Of a stretch of DNA of 64,000 nucleotides, positions 11,951 through 22,011 are shown piece after piece. The notes below the pieces were generated by a model that did no database searches, was not told the origin of the DNA, and was given only the letters and a program-made list of their open reading frames with translations. The position numbers and the translations under genes are program-made. The stretch comes from Lunularia cruciata (taxonomy: Eukaryota > Streptophyta > Marchantiopsida > Lunulariales > Lunulariaceae), in assembly GCA_948567375.1 (NCBI GenBank), contig OX419760.1, positions 1,054,001 to 1,118,000 on the forward strand, in the 5' to 3' direction. The first letter of the stretch is position 1; each line of letters begins with the position of its first letter.

Positions 11951-14084
11951 TGGAGTTACATTAGTGGGTAGTGCTTAGTTGGTGTTGGCACTTGGTGGGG
12001 TACTTGCGGTTGCAATTTATGGTTCTGGTTTGTTATTGTAGTTTGCAATTGTGGTTACCTTGTCACGATAGAGTTTGTTGGGGATTCCAGAGGAGTTAGC
12101 CTTGCAGTACTTGGAGTGGTACTTGGTATCAATATGTATCTCAAGTCCCAGTGAAGGAGGAGATTGACTCTGAGTTGGAGTTTGACACAAGAGTTGATTC
12201 GGTTGAGAGTGCTCTTGGTGTGTCCGCAACGTTGTTATAGGACATGGACAAGATTCATGGGGCCTCCAAAGGCCCTAGGTGTTACTTTGGTATAGTGGGT
12301 ACCATTGAGTTGGATGACTTCATCCAAGAGTTTGATAGCTGGTGTGATCTACAACAGATGCGGAACCCAACTTTGTTTATGCCCTTCATGGCATGGAAGG
12401 GGTTGTTTCAGCATCTAGAGGATCCACTGATGGATGACTACCATGAGTTCAGGAGAGCTCATTTGGAGGAGATCAAGTTATGGAGACAGTATTGGTCTCC
12501 AAACTATGTCTCTATCACTTCAGGTTTGGTGGCCAAAAGTAGATTGGTTGTACCTATGAGTTCTAGCTCAAGTAGTGTTAGTGGAGCTAGTGGAGGTGCA
12601 CTAGCTGAAGATAGTGTTACCACAACTAGAGGTACCGCTACATGAGGTGGTGTGGTATTGAGGTTTAACCCCATGGTGGAATTCTTCCAGTGTTTGAGGT
12701 AGAACTACCAAGGAGTGCGGATTGACAAGCTAAGTAGCTTGCAAGAGTTCCAATGGAAGGTTGGAGAGAGCATATGCAAGGCATACACTTGCATGAGGCG
12801 GCTGATCAATTTCACTCAAGGAGTTATGAGGCCCAGGCAATCCAATTTTGGTATGGGATACTAGATAGGGAGTTGCGACGTAGAGTTTATGATGCTACGT
12901 TGTTATAGGCTACTTCGCCTACTTTGGAAGTGGTCTTTGGTTTGGCTGAGCGTATTGAGCTCAACCAAACCAAAGACATGGTGGAGGAGAGAGTGGTGAG
13001 ATTTGGATTTGGTAGGGAGACCTCATCCACGACTATGACTTCTTCTAGAGTGCAACAGAGTGCACCATGCCTAGTTGGTTTTTGAGGATAGGGTGGACAG
13101 CCTAGATCCTATAGAGCAAGTGGATGGCCTAGTGGAGTTAGATTCTTACCTTCATTTTTGGGTCAGTAGCAGCCAGTAAGTAGTGGTGTTGCTTGTTGGA
13201 CTTGTGGTGGACCTCACCATAAGAGAGAGTGTACTTAGGGCAGCGGACCTAATACCTTTGGTGCATCACAACCAGCACAGAGGTAGTGTGAGCATTGCCA
13301 CAAGTTTGGTCACACTAGTGACCGATGCTTTGACCTACACCCAAAGTTATGGAGTGGTAGGGCTACTATGACAAGAAGTAGATGAGCTCTTGTTCATGGA
13401 GGACAAGGTGGTAGAAGATCTACACCTAGAAGAGGTGCAGTACCTGCCCTTACTTCTAATACAACTATTGCTACTTGGATTGAGCATTGGAGCAGAGATT
13501 GGCTAGTATGGCTATCGCTCAAAGGAGATCAGATTTGGATGCTGAGGCTTCCACCTCATATGCTAGTGAAAGAGATGCTTTGGACTTCATGTGCAGAGCA
13601 GCTTAGGTGGATGCATCTGCAGTAGTGACTAGGAGCACAATACATGCTCCAAAGCCTTGAGGAGCATCAATGGAGTTGGACCCATAGGGAGGAGAGGTTG
13701 GGAGACAGGTCAGACTACCTCAGTCTTTCACACTATTTGAGGCATTGCAGATGACCTCCATGGCTCCTAAACGTCCGAGTGCAGGTGTGGTAGTTGGTGA
13801 TGGAGTGCATGATTGACTACCTACTAGTCAGCCACCTACTACTACACAAACTGAGTCTAGCATGATGTTGGGGGCGGCTCAGCTGATTATGCGGTGCCTT
13901 TTGTTTTCAACCAGTGACATGTTTATGTTGGGAGTTGACCCAGCCCTAGTGTTCTGATTGGCTGCCACGCTTTGTGAGAGTAGGGATGATGCGGTTCCTA
14001 CTACTAGAGTAGAGGTGGTTGGTAGTGGAGTTGACTTGGTTGAGGAGCATGGGATCCATTCAACGACCAATGGTTTATGGTAGG
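11951..14084 (+). pseudogene. gag of copy B (decayed)
   Basis: The gag core is recognisable from 12244: DKIHGASKGPRCYFG, then IELDDFIQEFDSWCDLQQM and FMAWKGLFQHLEDP in one 133-codon open stretch. Later segments are broken by stops. The zinc-knuckle region (about 13185-13340) is still visible in shifting frames. A 12-base block (ACCAAAGACATGG) near 12967 looks like a small local duplication relative to copies A and C. The role would be particle formation in the Ty3 replication cycle. It is not functional as it stands. Confidence 0.7.
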
Positions 14085-14560
14085 CAACAACGACTAGACT
14101 GGAGGAGTTGCCAACTAGACTGGCCTTTGAGAGAGCATGTTTTACACCTAGTGTTGTCTTATTGGATAACCAGAGGGGGATTTTCCATTTGGTGGGACCT
14201 TTAGAGAAGGTCTATACACCATAGAGTGTCTTGTTAGACTCTGGTGCGTAGCCCCTTATGTTGGGGAAAGCTGCAATTGTCGGTCTGGAGTTGCGGAAGA
14301 CCCATGTGGAGAGGTGTCCATTTAAAATCTAGATATCTCTAGGTGGTGGTTCGACATAGTACATCACACGTGGGGAGCTTGTTGTCCATGTTCATCTTGG
14401 TCATCCGACTGATAGCTTGGTGGTGAGAGCTCAAGCTATTACAACAATAGCTGAGTCATATGATGTGCTAGTTGGGAGAGCAGTGTTATACTCCATGGGT
14501 TTCAGTATTGACTATTGGGAGGAGACAGCCTCCTATAGACTAGGTTGGTAGTCTAGTGAG
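14085..14560 (+). pseudogene. Aspartic protease of copy B (decayed)
   Basis: This is a retropepsin-like region. The LLDSGA active-site motif has its catalytic Asp codon at 14237-14239, followed immediately by an in-frame TAG at 14249. The C-terminal half (SYDVLVGRAVLY, then FSIDYWEETASYR) is homologous to copy C. The same TAG is present in copy C. Confidence 0.65.
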
Positions 14561-14939
14561 GGAAGGATATGTCACCTACTAGTAAGCTTCAGTAATGGTA
14601 TTCTTGGCTGACTATAGTCCAAGACCATGGCAATATCAATTTAAGCTTTCAATGGTGCAATTACTAGGCCTTGTGACTTGTTGGAGGGGAACGCCCATGT
14701 GAAGGAAACTCTAGTACCAAAGGAGATCACTTGGATTTAGAGTACAAGTGGGATTGTTACATCCACCTTGGATATTCCATTGTGGATTTCAGAGGAGGCA
14801 TCGCAGTAGCACGCAAATCAGTTGGTGCAGCAGGCTTGGAGTGGAGCCTTTGTACCATCAGGAGATGAGTGTGAGGATGAGCTTCCAAAGACAATTACTT
14901 TGACACCTCTGGATACCACACTCATTGCTTGGTAGTATC

Positions 14940-15500
14940 CAATAGAGGGGATATGTCTATTGGAGTTGTTGGGTGGGATTAGCACCAAACTAGTTGCAGT
15001 ATTACAGGTGAGTATACAAGTATAGAGGTACTTGTATGTAGAGAGAGATGAGACTGCTAAGAAAGTCTCTCTACATCATGTGGCACACTCGGCCTATCAA
15101 TATCTGGAGTTATTACCAATGTCAGCAGACAGAGGTTACCAAAAGGCCCTACAAGTAAACATTTCCTTACTAGGAGTGCATGATTCACTTGGTGATTTCT
15201 AGATGGCCATGTCAAGGACATACACATGCTGGTAGAGGTTTGGGTCTTCATGATCCTCATTTTGGTGTGTTTTGGGAGATGTTACAAATACTGCAACATC
15301 TCTAGGTTCATTAGTCTGTTTCTCCAGCTTACCTTTTGGAGAACATTCCTTTGATGGGTGATTCTCGCACCAAAGTAGTGGCGAATGGGTTTTGGCACTG
15401 GTATTACCATTGTTCCAGTAGTGTTAGAGGCCTCCAGGCATCAGGTGTTAGGTCAAGCTATGGACTTGAACTATTTGACTTGGATTATGAGCCTTGGCTT
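14940..15500 (+). pseudogene. DNMT3-like C5-cytosine methyltransferase of copy B (deleted, decayed)
   Basis: The domain is homologous to 32263-33210 in copy C and lies between protease and RT. Motif I survives as LLELLGGIST, where copy C has FGG. The motif IV Pro-Cys codons are at 15207-15212, motif VI reads ENI (about 15339-15347), and motif X is GQAMDLNYLTW at 15451-15483. Two deletions separate it from copy C. One is 20 bp near 15182. The other is about 380 bp at about 15383 and removes motif VIII and the target-recognition region. The large deletion joins two short similar stretches (GTGGCGA / GTGGGCGA in copy C). It cannot be catalytically active. Confidence 0.7.
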
Positions 15501-15849
15501 GGAAGAGCAGCATAGGATGTGCTTGATAGGCATCACCACTTGGACACTTGTGAGCCTTGTGCCTATAAAGATGATTCAGGGCACATGTTGGAGGTGATGG
15601 ACCAAGTGGACATGGTATTCTTGGGACACAACCAGTAGCTACTAGAGAGAATGGTCTACTTAAAGTCTATCTAGGTGTGCGTGGGCTACTTGGATTACAC
15701 TCTTGGTCCACTTGGGATGCAGCTAGAGGACGTGTGGAGCTTGTAGCTAGAATGGAGGGAGTTTTTCAGATAGAGATTGGGACCTCTAGTGGTGGAAGGC
15801 ATGACACTATTGCTCCCAAGGGCCTAGTGTAGTAGCCAATCAGTATGTC

Positions 15850-17330
15850 TTCCACTCCTATTACAGTTACAAAGGATACTTGGGAGCCAAATCTTGTACC
15901 CAAGCTTATTGGAGAGGAAAGATGGAAGGTTTGGAGGTTCTTGAGGAGCCACATGAGTTGTTTTGCCTTTAGTATGAAGGATTTGGGTGCTCTATAAGGA
16001 CCTAGTATACAGATTGAGCTGACTAGCGATACACCAGTTTTCTAACATCCTTATTGATATAATGAGATGAAGAGGACATTGATTCAGAGCCAGAGTAGTG
16101 ACCTTTTTGAGGTTGGTTTGGTTGAGATTTCACATGGAGAGTATGCATCAGCGACAGTGATGCCAGCCAAGAAGGATATGCATGGCAACTACAGAGATAG
16201 GCAAATGTGTGGAGATTACCGTCCTATCAACCGATAGACCAATGCTGATCGGTATGCCATGCCTACATCGGAGGAGATTTTTAATGCAATTAGGCATGCA
16301 AAGGTCTTCAATACTTTAGATCTTCGAGCAAGATATCATCAGTTGCCAATCAAGGAGGAGAATAAGTCCAAGACAACATTTTGAGCTATTGATCCTCACG
16401 GAAAGGATGTGTTATATGAGTGGAGAGTCTTACCGTTTGGGTTAAGAACGCTCCTATTGAGTTCTAGAGTGTCATAGATAGGATCTTGGCTAGATTGGAT
16501 TTTGCTTTGTGCTATATTGATGACATTTTGGTCTATAGCACTACTATGGAGGAGCATGAGAGATAATTGTTGGAGGTGTTTGAGAGGTTGAGATCTCATG
16601 GACTCAAATTACATCCTGGGAAGTGTAGGTTCTTTCACAAGAAGGTTGAGTATTTGGGTCACACTATCTACCCCAAAGGAATTGGTGTTCAGCAGACCAA
16701 GGTGGAGGCTATTGCACTTATTCCCTGGCCTACGGATGTGAGCAGAGTGTGAGCATTCCTTGGGTTGGCAAACTTCTATCGCCGCTATGTTAAGGGATTT
16801 AGTGCCATTGCCAAGGCCTTGACAAAGCTGACTAAGTTTACACAAGAGTGGTGTTGGGGAGATGAGCTGGAGAGAGCTTTTGTAGAGCTCAAGGAGAGGT
16901 TGACATCCACTCCTATTTTGAGGAGACCAATCAGAGGACGACCATTTCAGGTTCATACTGATTGGAGTATGTTGGGGCTTGGAGCAGTGCTCACCCAACA
17001 TGATGATGAGGGGAAGGAGTTTGTGGTGGCCTTTGCTAGTCACTCCAACAATTCAACGGAGGCGGAGTATAGTTCACATGAGGGAAAGTGTTTGGCAGTA
17101 GTTTTGGCAGTAGCACATTTCCGATGTTACCTATTTGGTAACCCCTTCATTCTCATCATTGATTATCAGCCATTGAAGTGGTTGATGGAGTCCAACAAGC
17201 TTTCAAGGAAGCTTGCACAATGGGCTTTGATTTTATAGGAGTATGATTTCATGGTTTTTCACAGACCTGGAGTGGTGAACCGTGATGCACATGGGTTGAG
17301 TAAAAACCCATGTCCCAGCTAGTAGGATCA
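15850..17330 (+). pseudogene. Reverse transcriptase and RNase H of copy B (decayed)
   Basis: This is a Ty3-type RT with the palm motif YIDD at 16513-16524, followed by KLHPGKCRFF and VEYLGHTIYP. The connection and RNase H stretch at 16765-17238 is open for 157 codons: FYRRYVKGFSAIAKALT, then the RNase H Asp in [20 protein letters not shown], Glu in AEYSSHEGKCLAVV, and Asp in IIDYQPLKWLMES. Stops occur at 16384, 16564, 16750 and 17236. The TAA at 16564-16566 and TAG at 17236-17238 are shared with copy C. Confidence 0.8.
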
Positions 17331-17689
17331 GACTAGAGCACATTGGCATGGTGAGACAAATGAGGAGATGGTGCTAGGTTGGCATGCATTGGCCTTTTGT
17401 GTATATTTTCAGAGGCTTTGGTGGTATCTCTCTTAGCGCATACAGGAGGAGTTATTGAGGTCATAGATCCAAAGAGTGAAGATATTGGTATAGTTCAGCA
17501 AGACATTCATGATGATGTCTTAGTGATGGACTATCTTTGCACAGGTGTTGTGGGTGGTACAATTGGGGCCAAGAAGAGAGACTGTGTTCTTTAGCAAGCC
17601 AAATGGTTCAGATTGGAGGGCAAATACCTTTTGCGTGTATGGGAGGATGGTAGAGTGCAAGTAGTACCACTTCCATCTCAAAGACCACA

Positions 17690-18720
17690 GTTGGTCTGTC
17701 ATGCTTGTGAGGAGCTAGGACATTTTGGAGTAAAGCGTACATATAGCTTACTCCAGAGTCATTATTCGTGGTGCGGTATACATACCAAGGTACAATAATT
17801 TGTTGCAGATGTGTGGTTTGTGACCAAGTTAGAGCATCATTCAATGCTCCTATGCCATAGTTACACCCATTATCTATCATGGGATTGGGTTACCATTGGA
17901 ATTTGGACTTTGTTGGACCTTTATCGCTGATTGTGAGACATCATCGGTATGTTTTGGTGATGGTGGAGCACTTCTCCAAGTGGGTTGAGTTGGTGGAACT
18001 TCCTGACAAGTCTAGTGAAGGGACAACTTACTTGTTCTTGGATCGAGTTCTTAATCATTTTGGTGCATCAGCTGAGATTTTGACTGATCAAGGTACAGAT
18101 TTCTTGGGAGAGTTACACGTCTTGTGTGACAAGGCTTTGATTGATCATCATATTACATCTTGAGATCACCATGAGGTAGATAGCTTAGTAGAGAAAGTGG
18201 TTCAGATGGTGAAAAGAGGATTGCAAAAGTATGGTTTGCAGAGAGGCTACTTGGGAGATTGGGATCTCTAATTACCTTGGTTGGCCATGGGCTATTGATT
18301 CAGCCGGCAAGTCTCCTTAGTATTCTTCTCTCCATACTTTCTACTCTATTGATGAGATTGAGATTGAGATTTACCTACAGCCATTTGTCAAGATGCTATA
18401 GTAATCTTGGACTTGGATGATCCAGATGTATGGATGAGCACATGTTCTCAACAAGTAGAGATCTTTTGGAGAGTGATGCCGATGGCCTTTGAGAACTTGG
18501 CGATTGCCCTGCATAAAGATACTTTACGCTATGTTACCATTCAAGGAGGATGTTATAGACCCTTGATTTGTCAATTTCATCCAGGTGACTATGTATATCT
18601 GTAGCAGACAACACTAATGACACTTGATGTTTTGACAAGCCATACTATCTTGAGAGTTTGTGAGGTTTTGCCATCTAGAGTCCTTGTGTTGGAAGGATGT
18701 GATGGTGTTGTTTGGAAGGA
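17690..18720 (+). pseudogene. DDE integrase of copy B (decayed)
   Basis: This is a retroviral-type integrase. A decayed H2C2 zinc-binding N-terminus (EELGHFGVKRT, then CVVCDQV) is followed by the catalytic core. The first Asp is in LDFVGPLSL, the second in ILTDQGTDFLG, and the third acidic residue follows 34 residues later in a GLAE-equivalent position (DSLVEK). The C-terminus includes QFHPGDYVYL (about 18570). A TAG at 17858-17860 is shared with copy C. There is no tyrosine recombinase in the element. Confidence 0.75.
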
Positions 18721-18807
18721 TCATGTATGCAATTGTGCGCCAACCACCTCCCAAACATTGATGGTACTATGGAGCCAAGCTTGGCACTTGTATATGCAAG
18801 CTTGAGG

Positions 18808-18942
18808 TGTATGTTATGTGGCTCTTTTGGTGGAGCTTTTTCTATGTTAGTGTGTGATAATTGTTTGAGAGGATGGCATATGGCATGTATGACTCCTCCC
18901 CTCACGGTGGTTCCTCAGGGATAGTGGTTATGTCCTAGATGT
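18808..18942 (+). pseudogene. C-terminal PHD finger of copy B
   Basis: The C4HC3 finger has CMLC (18808-18819), CDNC, H and C in RGWHMAC, then CPRC (18931-18942), with the typical TPPLTVVPQG-WLC spacing. All eight ligand positions are intact, but a TAG stop (18922-18924) precedes the last Cys pair. Copy C has the same stop at the same place. PHD fingers read histone H3 tails in host proteins. Its role in the element is inferred. Confidence 0.7.
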
Positions 18943-19106
18943 ACTTGACCTATAGCTAGTTCATTCTTTATATGGTATGGATTGCAGACAGGTGACTAAC
19001 AATGGGGCTCCATAGCACTCAGCCTCTTGATCTTTGCCCATCATAGGGTATACCATATATTTAGAGTAGATGGCTATTTGGAGTTAGAGGGGCCTAACCG
19101 CTAGCT

Positions 19107-19216
19107 AGGAGGGCAATTATGGCACTTAGAGTCTAAGTATGACTTATGTGTGAGTTGTGCTTCTATAGTGTATGATGTTGACAGCAATGTATGTTATTTA
19201 GCGATGTATATACGCA
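19107..19216 (+). repeat. Purine tract and block B1 of copy B
   Basis: A polypurine tract (AGGAGGG, about 19107-19113) is followed by block B1 (19117-19216, 100 bp, TTATGGCAC...ATACGCA). B1 is repeated after A2 as B2. The 7-bp spacer CGATAGT (19217-19223) separates B1 from A2. Confidence 0.75.
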
Positions 19217-19223
19217 CGATAGT

Positions 19224-19672
19224 TGTCATGCCATTTGTAGTGTTGCATCTAGATTGCTTGGACACTAGAGTTCTAGTGATAGTAGTTAAAGTTATTTCAG
19301 CAATTTCTCAAAGACTACTTTCCAACAGTCAGATTTTGTGTTTGGGGTATTGCCTTCACAATGGTGCCCCCCATCACTTTGCACTATTTGCACCATCAAG
19401 TGTGCCATCAGTAGGACCATTAGGGTTTCAGACCTAGCTCAAGTCTAGGAGTATACTTTCAAAGTGCAGCTCCAGAGAGCTCACTTCTCTAATGTTGAGC
19501 CATTGAGTTCCTGGCTATGGTGGAAAAAGGCAGGCAAACATCACTTGGATTCTCTTAGCTAGAGGGGTGTGGATTGATTTTAATCAGTGCCTTGTTGTTG
19601 ACAATTTATAGAGTGATAGATCATGTATTGATTTGAGTTGAGTGGATTCAAGAGTTGTAAACAATCTGATTA
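19224..19672 (+). repeat. Block A2 of copy B
   Basis: This second copy of the terminal A block starts TGTCATGCCATTTGTAG and ends CAATCTGATTA. It runs directly into B2 at 19673. Confidence 0.85.
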
Positions 19673-19778
19673 TTGTGGCACTTTAGAGTCTATGTATGAC
19701 TTATTTGTGAGTTGTGCTTCTATAGTGTATGATGTTGACAGCAATGTATGTTGTGTAGCAATGTATATACGCATGACA
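19673..19778 (+). repeat. Terminal block B2 of copy B
   Basis: This block of about 100 bp (TTGTGGCACTTTAG...ATACGCA) is homologous to B1 at 19117-19216. It finishes with TGACA, the inverted complement of the 5' terminus. It is followed by target-site duplication AACT (19779-19782). Confidence 0.8.
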
Positions 19779-19782
19779 AACT

Positions 19783-22011
19783 TCCTAAACCAATTCCTAA
19801 CAACTCTACCAACCTACAGATCCAAAACGACAAAAGACCTCTTCATATCTACCTCTTTTTATCTCAAAATTGGTCCTAATCTGATCCAATATCTACCTCA
19901 ACTTTGGCTTCTACACCCAAGGAACATCCCTTCACCTCATGTACTTTGGGTTCTACAACTTCCAACTCTTCTACCAATTCTAACATGCCTTCACTCTGAT
20001 CTACAATTAACCTCATAAGTAATTTTTCTACCTCCTGATCTCACAACCCACTCTTCTCTAACATATCAAGTGTCAAATCCAAAGACACCTGCACTCCTAT
20101 CTCTCTAACTTTGGGTGTGATATGAACAATATTCTGAAGAGTTTCTAACTCTAACTTAATCAAACTGAGTCTGATAGAAATGTTATTCTCTACATCTAAC
20201 ATCTTCCTATCTACTTGAGTTCTAAGACTGATTAACAAGGCATTCAAGTCCTTGTTCTTTGCATTCTTACTCCTCGTCTCTTGCACCAGCAATTGCAATA
20301 TCTCCTTTTCCTCCTCTCCTCTGCTCAGACTCTTTTGCAACTTCCAAGTCTCTAATTCTAGTCTCTCTAGCACTTGCAATACAATCTGCACATCAAAATG
20401 TCTGCTTTGCATCTCCTTCTTCTTCTTCTCCATCTGCCAGCAGACATACCACATCACACAAGTACTCTGCTCCCTTAGATCTTGCTTCTTCTTCTTCTAC
20501 CTTCTCCTCAAGGACTACAATGATTGGGTTCTTCCCTTCCGAGGTTGATGCTTTACTACAAAGTCAAGATCTTTGTATTGTTAGTGATTCATTGTACTCC
20601 AAAATTTCTTCATCATCAAAATTGATGATTTTTGGGCCACCTTCAAACATTCTCCTTTTGGCATGTACTGCCTTGGCTCCACCACCAACACTTCTTTGCC
20701 TACATTTGCCAACTTTGCCATAATTTCTTCTTTTGCTTCCTGTCTCTCAATTGCTTCTTGCAAAGAAATCTCCTTCTCTTGATCTTTTTGCACCTCAAGT
20801 TCAACCTCTCTCTCCTCACTAGACTCTTTGCTCCATAGGGTTAATTCCACTTCTTCTTCCTTTGACCCCTCTGACATAGACTCTACTTTGCCTTCCGCTT
20901 CAACCTACTCTTTAGGTGCAATCTCTAGACTTGCTTTCCTTCTCTTTGCCCAATTCTTCTTAATTTCCAGGGCTGCATTGGCAAATTCTCCACCTTAGGT
21001 CAACTTCTCTTCTTCTTTCTTGGCAAGGGCACAACCATCTTTTGACCCTATCCCGTTCTTGCATAATGATTGTCATTGCTCCTCAATTGCCAAATGTATT
21101 TTTGTTCTTTTTTGTTGACTTCTTGATGCAGATCTAGATGGAAATGCAAGATGACCTTCTTCTTCTCCTTGCTGCTTAACAAATTTAACCCAAGGTAGAA
21201 GTGTGTTGCAAAAGGAAAAAAGTAGTGTGGTGGTGTTAACATCCTCCAATTCAGCACCATCTGCCTCGTCCGTTGATAAAAACACTTTGCCCAATTGATT
21301 GGCTTTCTTGCAAACATCTTGTGGAAGAACACCACTTGTTGCTTTGTCATGTAGGTAGTGCGCTCAGATTTGAACAACACCATCATCGCACCTACAATAC
21401 TTCTTTGCACCGGGTCTTGATATGTGTCCACCTTGTACTCATTCTTCATGCGCTTTGAGGTGAAGGAATCCTTGATCTCTTAGGTTTCTTTTGCAACTTA
21501 TCTCTTCATCAAGAACATGGCCCCATGCTCTTCTCCACTCTCTCTTCCTAACACCAATCTCCAATCCAACTCTGTCCATTGAGCTTGATTGCCTCTCTTC
21601 CCAACTATCATCGGCCCATCTATACACTAACTAGTTGAGACCTCTACCATGAAATTGGGATAACTCAGGTTCCAATTCCATGCAAGGAAAGTAACGCAAA
21701 AGTCTATTGAGAACTTCAATGCAAGCTATCACATCTAACCTCTTAATCATTGGGTTTCTTGATGCCAATGTAGGGCACTTCCTAATTCCTTTCATTCTAC
21801 TTTCCTTTGTGATATGCTTTTGCAAGACAATTCTCTCGTCCCTTGGACTTGCAACTCTCAATCTCTCTGAATCTTCCACAACTTCACTCACTACCACTCC
21901 TCTTCTCTGATCTCCCTCAAGACAACTTTGCAAAGGCAAAGGAAATTCACTTGTCATTTGCCTCCTTCTTGATTCAAAACCTGACTTTATAGCCCAATGT
22001 TTCTCAGTCAT
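19783..22011 (-). pseudogene. Unidentified coiled-coil-rich reading frames
   Basis: A chain of minus-strand frames runs from about 22011 to 19800, broken by few stops. The 5' part (about 22011-21440) is basic and Arg-rich. The middle (about 21449-21048) includes DPVQRSIVGAMMVLFKSE and KPINWAKCFYQR. The 3' part (about 20880-20041) is strongly coiled-coil: KEEEVELTLWSKESSEE, LQEAIERQEAKEEIMAKL and LERLELETWKLQKSLS. The same frame can be followed across stops, which suggests one decayed protein of roughly 700 residues. I cannot name the family. A retroelement ORF or a plant-specific coiled-coil gene are both possible. Confidence 0.35.

Larger units (their letters stand above)
10284..19778 (+). 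mobile_element. Copy B: end-to-end methyltransferase/PHD-family retrotransposon
   Basis: This is a full-length but heavily decayed element with order block A1, leader, gag, protease, C5-methyltransferase, RT, RNase H, integrase, PHD finger, purine tract, B1, A2, B2. The termini are TGTCA (10284) and TGACA (19774-19778), which are inverted. The 4-bp flanks match perfectly (AACT at 10280-10283 and 19779-19782), so both ends are true ends. Many stops and frameshifts make it non-autonomous. It is the most diverged of the three long copies, and its methyltransferase has lost two segments relative to copy C. Confidence 0.85.

Noticed and set aside
20252-20838. Plus-strand frames rich in Ser, Phe and Leu
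   Set aside because: They are the complement of the Lys/Glu-rich coiled-coil frame on the minus strand, so they look like a shadow.
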